Source: Phycisphaerae bacterium (GTDB taxonomy: Bacteria; Planctomycetota; Phycisphaerae; Phycisphaerales; UBA1924). Taken from it: a DNA stretch of 64,000 bases. Positions 34,591 through 43,281 of this stretch are shown in pieces. The notes below the pieces were generated by a model. That model saw only the letters and a list, made by a program, of their open reading frames with translations. It was not told the DNA's origin and searched no databases. The stretch spans positions 124,001 to 188,000 of the forward strand of contig JAEUIW010000003.1 of assembly GCA_016794925.1 (NCBI GenBank). Reading direction: 5' to 3'. The translations under genes and the position numbers were made by a program. Numbering within the stretch: the first letter of the stretch is position 1; every line of letters begins with the position of its first letter.

Positions 34591-35808
34591 ATGAGCAACG
34601 TTACCGGTAGTCGCGTGAGTTCGGCATTCGTGCTCTTGGCGTTCACGGCCGCATGCGTTGCGGCCCCACAGCCCGGTGTCGAGTCGCCGGCTCAGCCCAA
34701 GGGCCAAACGCAACTGAAAGCCGAGCTCAAGCCCAGCGCCGCTCGCCCCGCGGCGCGGCCCCAGCCGGGCGTCGAGCACGGCACGCCCGCGGTGCTGAAG
34801 CCGGAGCCTTCCCCACTGGTTCAGGGCCCGTTCACGTTCGACCGCACCATGCACGAGTTCGGCGACGTGTTCGACGATCAGGATGTGCAGACGTCGTTCA
34901 CGATGAAGAACACGTCCGGGCGTCGCGTGAAGTACACCGCCCACGCCTCGTGCGGCTGCACCAAGGCCACGGTGGACAAGACCGAGCTCGATCCCGGTGA
35001 GTCTGCCACGGTCACGGCGACGCTCATGCCTCAGGGGCGGCAGGGTCATCAGTACAAGCTCGTGATCATCGATTCGGACGACCCCGCGCAGCCGCGTGCT
35101 CAGGTCGGCATCACCGCCGAAGTCAATCCGCTCGTCCGCATGGAGCCGCAACGGATGTTCGTCGGCACGGTCATCCGGGGCGAGAAGATCGTCAAGACCG
35201 CCGTCTTCACGGGCCGCGACGCGAGTTTTAAGGTCACGAAGGTGCTCGCCCCGCGTGACCAGGAGGGCGGCACCACCGGTCTCGCCTCCGGGCTGGGCGC
35301 GCGCCTGGTGTCGAACGAGGTCGTCGAGGACAACGGCGTGAAGGTCGGGCGCGCCACGGTCGAGTTCACCCTGGACAACACCGACGTGCCGGGGAACATT
35401 GGCGCGACCGTCGTGATCGAGACCACCGACCCGCGCGCCAAGACGATCCCGTACGCCGTCGCCGGGGATGTCATCGGCCGCGTGATGGCCACGCCCGATC
35501 GCTGGCAATTGCGGACCATCGCACCGGGACAGGAATTCTCGGCCGAGAGCATCCTCAGCCCGCGCACCGACAAGCCGTTCAAGATCGTCTCCGTTGACGT
35601 GGACGGTCCCAGCGACATGAATCTCGCGGTGGACTTCCGCCAGCTCGACAACCCGAACCGGGTCGCCTACGCCGTGACCCTCACGGGCAACGCCACGGAC
35701 CGCGCGGGCACCTTCCGTGGGACCGTCACCATCAAGACGGACGTCGGCGAGGACATCTCCATCCCGTTCTACGGCGCGGTCCGTGCCACGCCCCCGCGCG
35801 CGAACTGA
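34591..35808 (+). CDS. DUF1573 domain exported protein
   Basis: A 405-residue exported protein. The N-terminus has a hydrophobic stretch ending LLAFTAAC, which could be a lipobox (lipid anchor at C22) or a plain signal peptide. A Pro/Ala-rich linker follows. The DUF1573 domain lies at about 80-155 (FDRTMHEFGDVFDDQDVQTSFTMKN, then HASCGCTKATVDK with the family CGC motif and LDPGESATVTATL). A second immunoglobulin-like region is at 170-400. DUF1573 domains are related to ASH/MSP-type beta-sandwiches. First of three genes, followed 30 bases later by a rhodanese protein. Confidence 0.85.
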   Translation: MSNVTGSRVSSAFVLLAFTAACVAAPQPGVESPAQPKGQTQLKAELKPSAARPAARPQPGVEHGTPAVLKPEPSPLVQGPFTFDRTMHEFGDVFDDQDVQTSFTMKNTSGRRVKYTAHASCGCTKATVDKTELDPGESATVTATLMPQGRQGHQYKLVIIDSDDPAQPRAQVGITAEVNPLVRMEPQRMFVGTVIRGEKIVKTAVFTGRDASFKVTKVLAPRDQEGGTTGLASGLGARLVSNEVVEDNGVKVGRATVEFTLDNTDVPGNIGATVVIETTDPRAKTIPYAVAGDVIGRVMATPDRWQLRTIAPGQEFSAESILSPRTDKPFKIVSVDVDGPSDMNLAVDFRQLDNPNRVAYAVTLTGNATDRAGTFRGTVTIKTDVGEDISIPFYGAVRATPPRAN

Positions 35809-35838
35809 GCCGTTCTCTGAACTCGGGAGTTCCGTGGC

Positions 35839-36405
35839 ATGAAGCCCCAGGGCACATTGGTACGCGTGCTGGCGCTGGCCGGCATCGGCATCGTTGCCGG
35901 CGCCGTGCATTCCGCCTTTGTTCCGGTCACCCTCAGGCTGAGCGAGAACGGGACCGACGCACCCACGCCGCTGGGGCCGGATGACCATGCCGCGCCGCGG
36001 CCCGGGCCGGCTCCCGATGCGCCCAGGCCGTCCGACGGAACCATCTCCCCGTCCTCTCGCTCCGGATCCCCGTTCATCACGTCGGCCCAGGCCAAGGAGC
36101 TCATCGATGCGGGCGAGACCTTGATTGATGCCCGCACCATCGAGCAATACCGGGAAGGGCACATCGACGGCGCGTTCCATCTGTCCAGCGCGGACTTCTC
36201 GGGCGGCCGCACCCCGGAGCTGCTCCGGTTCTTCGCGAAGGACCAGCCGCTCGTCATTTACTGCGACGGGGCGGATTGCGATGCCTCGGAGAATCTGGCG
36301 ATATTCCTGAAACAGTCGGGGTACCGCGATCTCCGTGTTGTCAAGGAGGGGTTCCCAGGGCTCGTCGCGCTCGGCCTGCCGGTCGCCAAGGGCGATCCTT
36401 CGTGA
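35839..36405 (+). CDS. Membrane-anchored rhodanese-like protein
   Basis: A 188-residue protein with one N-terminal membrane helix (about 10-30, ALAGIGIVAGAVHSAFVPV), a Pro-rich linker, and a rhodanese domain at about 75-188. The domain shows LIDARTIEQYREGHIDGAFHL and the active-site loop VIYCDGADCDASENLA, with the persulfide-forming Cys in YCDG. A second Cys in DCDAS is unusual for the loop. It is probably extracytoplasmic. The last codons overlap the GTG of the MauE-like gene (GTGA). Confidence 0.85.
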   Translation: MKPQGTLVRVLALAGIGIVAGAVHSAFVPVTLRLSENGTDAPTPLGPDDHAAPRPGPAPDAPRPSDGTISPSSRSGSPFITSAQAKELIDAGETLIDARTIEQYREGHIDGAFHLSSADFSGGRTPELLRFFAKDQPLVIYCDGADCDASENLAIFLKQSGYRDLRVVKEGFPGLVALGLPVAKGDPS

Positions 36406-36911
36406 CCGCACGCTCCGATGTGCCCTCGTCGGCATCCACCGCGGCCCACGCCCCTTCCGGCGCGGCCGGTGTTGCCGCGCTGGTTTGCCGGCTGCTGCTG
36501 GGAGGGCTGTTCGTCGTGAGCGGCCTTGCCAAGCTCACGGACCCCCAACTCTTCGCGCACGCCATCAAGGCATTCAAGATCCTCCCCGATCATCTCATCG
36601 TCCTCTCCACGTTCGCGGTCCCTTGGACCGAACTGGTGATCGCGCTGTTCCTCATCCTCGGCTGGTGGACCCGCGCCGCGGGTTGGCTCGCGTTGCTGGT
36701 CCTGGCCGCGTTCACGGTGGGGATTGCCTCCGTGCTTGCCCGGGGCATTCACGCCGAGTGCGCCTGCTTTGGTGCGATCAAGCTGCTCTGCACCGGCCCG
36801 ATGGGTGTGTGCCATCTGGTGCGAAACGCCATCCTCATGGCCCTGGCTGTGTGTGTCGGCCGGATGGGCGGCGGGTCGTTCGGGCTCGATTGCTGTTGCC
36901 GTCGTGACTAG
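36402..36911 (+). CDS. MauE/DoxX-like membrane protein
   Basis: A 169-residue protein with four predicted membrane helices. VCRLLLGGLFVVSGLAKLTDPQLFAHAIKAFKILP matches the MauE/DoxX family start. The third loop contains ECACFG, and later LLCTGPMGVCHLVRN; the C-terminus is Cys-rich (DCCCRRD). MauE-like proteins help form disulfides in methylamine dehydrogenase, and relatives handle thiol redox. GTG start overlapping the rhodanese stop means tight coupling. With the DUF1573 and rhodanese proteins it suggests a thiol or sulfur relay in the envelope, which is inference. Confidence 0.82.
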   Translation: MTARSDVPSSASTAAHAPSGAAGVAALVCRLLLGGLFVVSGLAKLTDPQLFAHAIKAFKILPDHLIVLSTFAVPWTELVIALFLILGWWTRAAGWLALLVLAAFTVGIASVLARGIHAECACFGAIKLLCTGPMGVCHLVRNAILMALAVCVGRMGGGSFGLDCCCRRD

Positions 36912-36931
36912 TCCGCGCCCACCACGCGACC

Positions 36932-36995
36932 TAGACTCCCCCCCCTCGGCTCTTTCACCCTGATGGGTGAGATGGGCCTCGGGGAAGCAGCCCCG
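36932..36995 (+). promoter_or_regulatory. Promoter box and structured leader of rpsR
   Basis: TAGACT (36932-36937) is a likely -10 box. It would give a leader of about 125 bases before the rpsR ATG. The leader contains a hairpin TCACCC-TGAT-GGGTGA (36955-36970) and another CGGGG-AAGCAG-CCCCG (36980-36995). Ribosomal protein genes often have autoregulatory leaders; whether bS18 binds here is not shown. Confidence 0.4.
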
Positions 36996-37069
36996 TTGCT
37001 CGTTTCAAGGTGCCGCCCGCGTGCGTCGGTCAGGAACGAGCCCAAGTCCATGACGGAGCAAGAGTTACG

Positions 37070-37312
37070 ATGAGCCAGTTCAATCGATTCGGCGCGACGC
37101 CCAAGATCAAGGCCGCCAAGAAGTCCGCGGACGGCACTATCTACGTCGATTACAAGGACGTTGAGAAGCTCCGCCGGATGATGACCCCAAACGGCAAGAT
37201 CTATGGCCGGAAGCGCCTCCAGAGCAGCGCCGGCGAGCAGCGCATGATCGCCGCGGCGATCAAGCGGGCCCGTTTCATGGCCCTGCTGCCCTACACCTCC
37301 GCGACGCTCTGA
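37070..37312 (+). CDS. rpsR: 30S ribosomal protein bS18
   Basis: An 80-residue small-subunit protein that binds 16S rRNA together with bS6. The family core is intact: IYVDYKDVEKLRRMMTPNGKIYGRKRLQSSAGEQRMIAAAIKRARFMALLPYT. GGAG lies about 12 bases before the ATG. In most bacteria rpsR is next to rpsF and rplI; here neither is adjacent, and the gene sits alone between a MauE-like gene and a GAF-domain gene. No zinc-binding cysteines are present. Confidence 0.96.
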   Translation: MSQFNRFGATPKIKAAKKSADGTIYVDYKDVEKLRRMMTPNGKIYGRKRLQSSAGEQRMIAAAIKRARFMALLPYTSATL

Positions 37313-37319
37313 ACACACC

Positions 37320-37853
37320 ATGAGGCCTCCCGCGACGATCGAGTCCCGGCCCGGCCGCCCGGACCGCGAGGACGCGTACGCGCGCCTGCTCGCGTCGGTG
37401 CGGCCCGACCCGGTCGCGGAGGCATCGATGCGACGATTCGTGGACGTCGCCTGGTCGCTGCTCGCGCCCCTGGGTGTGAGCTGGATCGGTTTCTACCTGC
37501 CCGCGGCGCGCGCGGGCAATGACGAGCTGGTGCTGGGACCGCGGCGCGACAAGCCCGCCTGCTCGCCCATCGGCCTGCACGGCGCGTGCGGGCGGAGCCA
37601 CCTGACGCGGCGGGGATTGGTCGTGACCGACGTCGAGAACCTGGGCGCCGGGTATGTCGCCTGCGACCCGCGCGACCGCTCCGAGCTGGTGCTGCCGCTG
37701 CTGCGCGCCGATGGGAGCAGCGCCGGCGTGCTCGACCTGGACAGCTTCGAGGCCTCGGCGTTCGACGAGTCCGATGCCCGCGCGCTGCGACGGGCCCTGG
37801 TGGCCGCCGGGCTCTTTGACGGGAAGAGCGAACTCCCGATCGACGTGGTGTAA
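37320..37853 (+). CDS. GAF domain protein, free methionine-(R)-sulfoxide reductase-like
   Basis: A 177-residue GAF protein. It keeps the pattern of free methionine-R-sulfoxide reductases: WIGFYL, LVLGPRRDKPAC, HGACGRSH, VTDVENLGAGYVACDPRDRSELVLPL and GVLDLDSFE. Three cysteines (C81, C90 and C115) occupy the places of the catalytic and resolving cysteines in that family. It would repair oxidised free methionine. It starts 7 bases after rpsR; no ribosome site is obvious, so it may be translated by coupling. A different GAF-type role is possible. Confidence 0.8.
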   Translation: MRPPATIESRPGRPDREDAYARLLASVRPDPVAEASMRRFVDVAWSLLAPLGVSWIGFYLPAARAGNDELVLGPRRDKPACSPIGLHGACGRSHLTRRGLVVTDVENLGAGYVACDPRDRSELVLPLLRADGSSAGVLDLDSFEASAFDESDARALRRALVAAGLFDGKSELPIDVV

Positions 37854-37868
37854 CGGCCGGATCGGCGC

Positions 37869-38549
37869 TCAGAACGAGGGGGGGCACGAGAAGCCGACCC
37901 AGCGGCCGGTCGCCGGTTCGGCGAAGGCCAGGCGGGTCGCGTGCAGCATGAGGCGCGGCGCGTCCGTTCCGGGGCCGTAGAGCACGTCGCCCAGGATCGG
38001 ATGAGGCCGGCGCGCGTCCCAACCCCCCGGCCCCGCGTACGCGGCGTGAACCCGGAGCTGGTGCGTGCGCCCGGTGCGGGGCGTGAACTCGACCCGCGTC
38101 CGGTCCGCCTCGTACGCGAGCACCCGGAACGAGGTCTGCGCGCCGTGCGGGAATGTCGGATCGACGATTTGCATCGGCCGGCGGGCGAGATCGGCCCGAA
38201 CCGGCACGTCGATGACCCCGCTCTCGACCGGCACCTCCCCGTCGACCAGCGCGACATACGCCTTCTCGACCCTTCGCCGCTCGAATTGCGCCGACAGCGC
38301 CCGCTGCGTCGGGGCGTCGAGCGCGAAGACGATCAGGCCCGACGTGTCCATGTCCAGCCGATGCACCACCATCGGTCCGGTCGCGCGCGGGAACATGGCC
38401 GCGACCCGCGCGGCGGCGCAATCCGCGTTGTTCGGACCTTTGCCCGGGACCGAGAGCATCCGGTGCGGCTTGTCGACGACCGCGTATGCGTCCGTCGCGT
38501 GCACGACGCGGATCCGCGGGGCGAACGTCGGGTCGGGAGGATCTACCAT
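37869..38549 (-). CDS. RluA-family pseudouridine synthase
   Basis: A 226-residue enzyme that isomerises uridine to pseudouridine in rRNA or tRNA. The catalytic motif HRLDMDTSGL (about 64-73) contains the Asp. VVDKPHRMLSVPG opens the domain, and RTGRTHQLRVHAAYAG is the conserved second block. No S4 domain is present, so it is nearest the short RluA/TruC type. I use the ATG at 38549; an in-frame ATG at 38564 would overlap the next gene on the other strand. The two divergent starts are 6 bases apart. Confidence 0.9.
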   Translation of the reverse strand: MVDPPDPTFAPRIRVVHATDAYAVVDKPHRMLSVPGKGPNNADCAAARVAAMFPRATGPMVVHRLDMDTSGLIVFALDAPTQRALSAQFERRRVEKAYVALVDGEVPVESGVIDVPVRADLARRPMQIVDPTFPHGAQTSFRVLAYEADRTRVEFTPRTGRTHQLRVHAAYAGPGGWDARRPHPILGDVLYGPGTDAPRLMLHATRLAFAEPATGRWVGFSCPPSF

Positions 38550-38555
38550 GCGGCC

Positions 38556-39791
38556 ATGAAGCATCCACTGGCGCGGGCCTCGGTTCCACTTCTACTCGGA
38601 GTGCTCGGCTCCTGCGGCCCTTCGGCCCTGACCCCGATGAGCGACTCCCGCGCCCGGCCCAGCCCGGCCGATTGGGCCGCTGCGGAGGCCCCGTATCTGA
38701 CCGGGCACGTCCAGCTCACGACCCGCGACCGCTTCCTCAAGGCCGGCGAGCAGTATTTTTCGCCCGATTCGAACTGGATCATCTTCCAGGCCGTTCCCGT
38801 GCCCAAGCCCGGCGAGAAACCGGACCCGTTCTATTCCATGTATGTCGCCAGGCTGAATCGTGACGCGGGGGGGCGGGTGACGGGCCTTCAGGAGCCGGTG
38901 CGAATCTCCGCCCCCGGCTCCGCGAACACATGCGGCTGGTTCCATCCCACGCAGCCCGGCGTGGTCCTCTTCGGGTCCACGCTCGTCCCTCCCACGGCGG
39001 ATCGCCCTCCCGGGTACTCGCGCGACCGGTCCCGCTACGAATGGGAGTTTCCGCCGGAGACCGAGGTGTGCGTGGCCCGCCTCGGCGCGGACGGCCGGCC
39101 CATGTCCCCCGCCGCGCCCATTTTCTCGCGTCCGGGCTACGACGCGGAAGCATCGTGGTCGAAGGACGGGCGGTTCATCCTGTACACGCACGTGGATCCG
39201 TCCGACAACGACCCCAACCTCTGGATCTACGACTCCAAGTCCGGGGCACACACGCCGCTGATCACGGCCAAGGGGTACGACGGGGGGCCGTTCTTCTCGC
39301 CGGACGGCAAGCGGATCTGCTACCGCTCCGACCGGCGCGGCGACAACCTGCTCCAGCTCTATGTCGCCGATCTGGCGTTCGATGACACGAGCGACCCGAC
39401 CCGGCCGACCGGGATCAAGGCCGAGCATCAGATCACGGACAACTCCGACGTCAACTGGTGCCCGTTCTGGCACCCATCGGCGAAGTACCTGCTCTACGCG
39501 ACGAGCGAGATCGGGCACTCCAATTACGAGATCTTCGCGGTCGAGGCCGACGCGACCGGCGCGCCCGAGACGCTCCGCAAGGCGCGGGTGACGTTCGCGT
39601 CCGGGTTTGACGGCCTGCCCTCGTTCAACGCGGACGGGACCATGCTGATCTGGTGCAGCCAGCGCGGCCCGAGGATCGAGGGCGAGGAGCGACCCAGCAG
39701 CCAGATCTGGCTTGCGAACCTCGCCGGGGGCACGACGCCGTGGGACCGTGCCGCGGCCGCAGGCGCGGCGACGGACGCGGGCTCGAGGTAG
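38556..39791 (+). CDS. TolB-like beta-propeller lipoprotein
   Basis: A 411-residue exported protein. The signal ends in a lipobox (VLGSC), so it is likely a lipoprotein with the lipid on C20. The body has PD40/WD40-like repeats: EQYFSPDSNWIIFQAVP, AEASWSKDGRFILYTHVD, GGPFFSPDGKRICYRSDRRGDN, WCPFWHPSAKYLLYAT and SFNADGTMLIWCSQR, making a TolB-type propeller. TACCAT (38544-38549) ends 6 bases before the ATG at 38556, fitting a leaderless mRNA; a GGGAGG exists but is 15 bases away. It is followed 25 bases later by a LolC/FtsX-like permease. Confidence 0.85.
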   Translation: MKHPLARASVPLLLGVLGSCGPSALTPMSDSRARPSPADWAAAEAPYLTGHVQLTTRDRFLKAGEQYFSPDSNWIIFQAVPVPKPGEKPDPFYSMYVARLNRDAGGRVTGLQEPVRISAPGSANTCGWFHPTQPGVVLFGSTLVPPTADRPPGYSRDRSRYEWEFPPETEVCVARLGADGRPMSPAAPIFSRPGYDAEASWSKDGRFILYTHVDPSDNDPNLWIYDSKSGAHTPLITAKGYDGGPFFSPDGKRICYRSDRRGDNLLQLYVADLAFDDTSDPTRPTGIKAEHQITDNSDVNWCPFWHPSAKYLLYATSEIGHSNYEIFAVEADATGAPETLRKARVTFASGFDGLPSFNADGTMLIWCSQRGPRIEGEERPSSQIWLANLAGGTTPWDRAAAAGAATDAGSR

Positions 39792-39816
39792 CGCACGCAG
39801 GGAGGGCACGGCACGG

Positions 39817-41427
39817 ATGTACCAATCGCTCCTGAACCGCCGGTACCTGACCAGCAAGGTGATGCCGCTCCTGGCGGCGTCAGCGGTCATGCTGTGCACG
39901 GCCATGGTGCTGGTGGTGTGGAGCGTCATGGGAGGGTTCCTCTCGATGCTGCTCGTCTCCGGGCGGGCCCTCATCGGCGACGTGACCATCACCTGGCCCA
40001 CATCCGGCTTCTCGTACTACGACGACCTCGCGACGCGCCTGGAGGCCGATCCGATGGTCGAGGCGGCCTCCCCGACCATCGAGACGTTCGGGCTCATCAG
40101 CCTGCCCGACGGTCGCCGCGACGGCGTCATGATCAAGGGCGTCGATGGTCCTAGCTACAACCGCGTGACCGGCTACGCCGACACCCTGTGGTGGCGCCCC
40201 CTGGATCGGCCGCTCCGCAAGGACGCGAAGCGACAGGACCCTCGCCTCGAAGCCCGCGACGCCGACCTGCTGCGTCGTCTCTACGAGGGTGGGCTGGTGC
40301 TCCGCGAGATCGAGCGCGGTTCGGATCGCGAGAAGGGCCCGCTCGGACGCCGGCCCGCGATCGTGACCGGCATCGAGGTCACCGGTTTCAATTACCGAGC
40401 TCCCGAGGGCTACTACCTGCCCGCACGCCGGCGTTTCGCCAAGGCCGATGGGAGCGACGAGTTCGTGGGCGGCTTCATGCCCACCCAGTCGCTGACCCTC
40501 ACGGTCCTGCCGCTCAACCAGCGGGGCGGGGCGATCGACGTGGTGGCCCGCAAGCTGCCCGTCGCGAATGAATTCCGATCCGGGCTCTACGAGATCGATC
40601 GCAAGACGGTCCTCATCGAGCTGGGCGAGCTTCAACGCATGCTGCGCATGGATGCCGCGCGGGGGCTCGCGGGAGGGATCGATCGGTACGCCATCGAGCG
40701 TCGCGATTCCCAGCCTGCCGGGGCCGGTGAAGCAAGCGGCGGGACCGAGTTTTTTCCCGAACCGCGGACGACGGGGGACCAGCCCGCCCGGATCACGACG
40801 CTGCTGGTGAAGGCGAAGCCGGGATTCTCGCCCGATCAGCTCTCCCGGCGCTGCGAGGAGATCTACGCGACGTTCGCGGCCGCGCACGCCGGCGAGGTTC
40901 CCCCCGCGGAGGCCATGCGGACCGGTGGACAGATCGCGACGTGGGAGGCGCGGCACGCGGACATGATCGCGGCCGTCAAGAAGGAGACCGGCCTGGTGCT
41001 GTTTCTGCTGGGGTTCATCTCGCTCACCGCGGTGTTCCTGATCCTGGCGATCTTCTGGGCCATGGTGAGCGAGAAGACGCGCGACATCGGCGTGCTCCGC
41101 GCCATCGGGGCGGGGCGTGCGGGCGTGGCGTGGCTCTGGCTGCGGTACGGTCTGGCGATCGGGGTGATCGGTACGATCGGCGGCGGCGCCCTGGCCTACG
41201 CCGTGGTCCTGAATATCAATTCGATCCACGAGTGGATGGGCCGGGCGTTGGGGTTCCAGATCTGGGACCCCAAGGTGTACTACTTCACCGATATCCCCTC
41301 AAAGGTTGACCTCGACAAGGCGGTGATCGTGTTGCTCGGCGGCGTGCTCTTCAGCGTGGCCGGAGCACTCTGGCCCGCCGTTCGTGCCGCGCGCATGGAT
41401 CCGGTGCGGAGCCTGCGGTTTGAATGA
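39817..41427 (+). CDS. LolC/MacB-like ABC permease (FtsX family)
   Basis: A 536-residue membrane protein. One N-terminal helix (about 18-45, VMPLLAASAVMLCTAMVLVVW) is followed by a large extracytoplasmic domain of about 340 residues. Three C-terminal helices (ETGLVLFLLGFISLTAVFLILAIFWAMVSEKTRDIGVLRAIGA and beyond) form the FtsX domain. EKTRDIGVLRAIGA is the typical coupling segment. The ATG at 39817 follows GGAGG at 39801-39805. It ends overlapping its ATPase by 8 bases. Relatives move lipoproteins or lipids out of the inner membrane. Confidence 0.9.
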   Translation: MYQSLLNRRYLTSKVMPLLAASAVMLCTAMVLVVWSVMGGFLSMLLVSGRALIGDVTITWPTSGFSYYDDLATRLEADPMVEAASPTIETFGLISLPDGRRDGVMIKGVDGPSYNRVTGYADTLWWRPLDRPLRKDAKRQDPRLEARDADLLRRLYEGGLVLREIERGSDREKGPLGRRPAIVTGIEVTGFNYRAPEGYYLPARRRFAKADGSDEFVGGFMPTQSLTLTVLPLNQRGGAIDVVARKLPVANEFRSGLYEIDRKTVLIELGELQRMLRMDAARGLAGGIDRYAIERRDSQPAGAGEASGGTEFFPEPRTTGDQPARITTLLVKAKPGFSPDQLSRRCEEIYATFAAAHAGEVPPAEAMRTGGQIATWEARHADMIAAVKKETGLVLFLLGFISLTAVFLILAIFWAMVSEKTRDIGVLRAIGAGRAGVAWLWLRYGLAIGVIGTIGGGALAYAVVLNINSIHEWMGRALGFQIWDPKVYYFTDIPSKVDLDKAVIVLLGGVLFSVAGALWPAVRAARMDPVRSLRFE

Positions 41428-42199
41428 CTCGCCCGCCCAGGTCGTGACGCCGCTCGCGGGGCCGCATCCCGCGGCCGCAGGAGGGCCGGGGTTCGTCTTG
41501 CGCGCGCAAGACGTGCACAAAACATATTGGATGGGTCGGGTGCGGGTTCCGGTGTTGCGGGGGGTATCCCTGGACGTTCAGCGGGGCGAGTTCGTCGCCA
41601 TCCTGGGAGCGTCCGGATCGGGCAAGAGCACGCTGCTGCACCTGCTGGGTGGGTTGGACCGCGTGGATCGCGGGAAGGGCCGCGTCGAGTACCGGGGGCG
41701 TGATCTTTCCACATTGTCCTCGGGCGAGCAGGATGGTTATCGCAGCCGAGCGGTCGGGTTCGTGTTCCAGTTCTACCACTTGCTCCCGGAGTTGAGTGTT
41801 CTCGAGAACGTCCTCGTTGCGGCGATGGTGCGATGGGGGAGGTGGGGGTACCGGAGCCGCCGCGCCGAACTGCGCGCACGGGCGGGTGACCTCCTCGGCG
41901 CTTTCGGTCTGGGCCATCGTCTGACCCACCGACCCGGGGAACTCTCGGGCGGCGAGCGGCAACGGGTGGCGATCGCGCGCGCATTGGTGAACGGCCCCGA
42001 TGTGCTTCTGGCCGACGAGCCGACCGGGAATCTGGACCGGAAGACGGGCGGGGAGATCCTGGACGTGATGCTCGGGCACCGGGCCGAGCAACGGGGGACG
42101 CTGGTCATGGTCACCCACGACCCAGAGGTGGCGGCCAAGGCGGATCGGATCGTTCGGCTGCTCGACGGGAAAGTCGTGGGAGCGGCCGGTGCGGCGTGA
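41420..42199 (+). CDS. LolD/MacB-like ABC ATPase
   Basis: A 259-residue ATPase. Walker A GASGSGKST (about 60-68), Q-loop FVFQFYHLLPELSVLENV, signature LSGGERQRVAIARAL, Walker B DVLLADEPTGNLD and H-loop VTHD are all intact and of the LolD type. The start is probably TTG at 41420, with GGAG 8 bases upstream and overlap with the permease stop; a GTG at 41444 is the alternative. Together with the preceding permease it would form a LolCD- or MacB-like exporter. Its stop overlaps a GTG that could start the next frame. Confidence 0.9.
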   Translation: MNDSPAQVVTPLAGPHPAAAGGPGFVLRAQDVHKTYWMGRVRVPVLRGVSLDVQRGEFVAILGASGSGKSTLLHLLGGLDRVDRGKGRVEYRGRDLSTLSSGEQDGYRSRAVGFVFQFYHLLPELSVLENVLVAAMVRWGRWGYRSRRAELRARAGDLLGAFGLGHRLTHRPGELSGGERQRVAIARALVNGPDVLLADEPTGNLDRKTGGEILDVMLGHRAEQRGTLVMVTHDPEVAAKADRIVRLLDGKVVGAAGAA

Positions 42200-42402
42200 C
42201 TCCCGACCGGGGCGAGGTCGTCGAGTGGGCGGCAGTTCGGGCAATCTGGCGCGATCGCGGAATCTTCATGAGCCGGGCTCGGTTGGCGCGGGTGGTGGGC
42301 CGCGGCTTCCGCTACCATGCCACCAGCCACCGATACCGGGCGGATGCCGCGGACCGGGAAGACGCAGCGGGAAGCGGGGGGCGGGGCCGGAGGGCGCGAC
42401 CG

Positions 42403-43278
42403 ATGGGCGCAAACACGGTCATCGAGCCCGAGCGGGGAGACTCCGTCGCGGGTGTGCTCGTTGATCGGATGATCGTTGGTTCCCGGCCGGGTGCCGACGC
42501 GGATGCCGTTCGCGTGCGCGTGGAGGAGTACGGGCGCGGCCGCACGGTGGTGTTTCTGCAGGGGCTGGTGGGTCTGAACGTGCACTGGATGCCGGTTGTG
42601 CGGCGGCTCCGCGAGCACCTGCGCTGCGTGCTCGTCGAGATACCCTTGCTGGAGCTCCGGGGTCACGCGTGCTCGCTGGAGGGAGTGGCGGGCCTGGTTC
42701 GGCCGGTGCTGGGCACGCTCGGCGTGGATCGGCTCACGCTGCTGGGCAGTTCGTTCGGCGGTCATGTTGCGGTGCGGCTGACGGAATCCGACCCCGGCCG
42801 CGTGCGCGGGTTGGTGTTGGCGGGGGCTTCCGGGCTGAGCGAGCGAGCGCTGGGTTGGGGCGGCTCGGAGTTGCAGATCAAGCCGACGCGCGAGTGGGTG
42901 CGGGGCGTGTTCGGCGCGATGTTCCATGATCCCAAGCACATCGACGAAGCGGAGCTCACCAGGGTCCACGGCGAGCTGATTAAGCGTGAGCATGCGCGGG
43001 CGATCGTGCGGCTGACGCGATCCTCCCGCCGCGACGGACTCGAGGCGCGACTGCCGGGGCTCGGGGTGCCGACGATGCTGATCTGGGGCCGCCAGGACGC
43101 GGTTACCCCGCCGGAGGCGTGCGAGCGGTTCGCGTCGCTGCTCCCGCGGGCGCGTACAGCGTGGATCGACCGGTGCGGGCACGCGCCGATGGTGGAGCAT
43201 CCCGACGAATTCGCCGCGTGCGTGCTGGAATTCGTACGCGGTCTTGACCCGTCGGGGCTCTCGGAGCGGAACGGCTGA
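42403..43278 (+). CDS. Alpha/beta hydrolase
   Basis: A 291-residue alpha/beta hydrolase. The nucleophile is S117 in LLGSSFGGH; the acid is in MLIWGRQDAVTPPE and the His in RCGHAPMVEHP, completing the triad. RTVVFLQGLVGLNVHW is the strand-loop before the oxyanion hole. I place the start at ATG 42403, with GGAGGG 9 bases upstream; TACCAT at 42313-42318 may be a promoter. The frame is open back to a GTG at 42196 that overlaps the ATPase stop, which would add 69 Arg-rich residues. Substrate is unknown; it ends 3 bases before the GH3-family gene, so they probably act together. Confidence 0.85.
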   Translation: MGANTVIEPERGDSVAGVLVDRMIVGSRPGADADAVRVRVEEYGRGRTVVFLQGLVGLNVHWMPVVRRLREHLRCVLVEIPLLELRGHACSLEGVAGLVRPVLGTLGVDRLTLLGSSFGGHVAVRLTESDPGRVRGLVLAGASGLSERALGWGGSELQIKPTREWVRGVFGAMFHDPKHIDEAELTRVHGELIKREHARAIVRLTRSSRRDGLEARLPGLGVPTMLIWGRQDAVTPPEACERFASLLPRARTAWIDRCGHAPMVEHPDEFAACVLEFVRGLDPSGLSERNG

Positions 43279-43281
43279 CGC

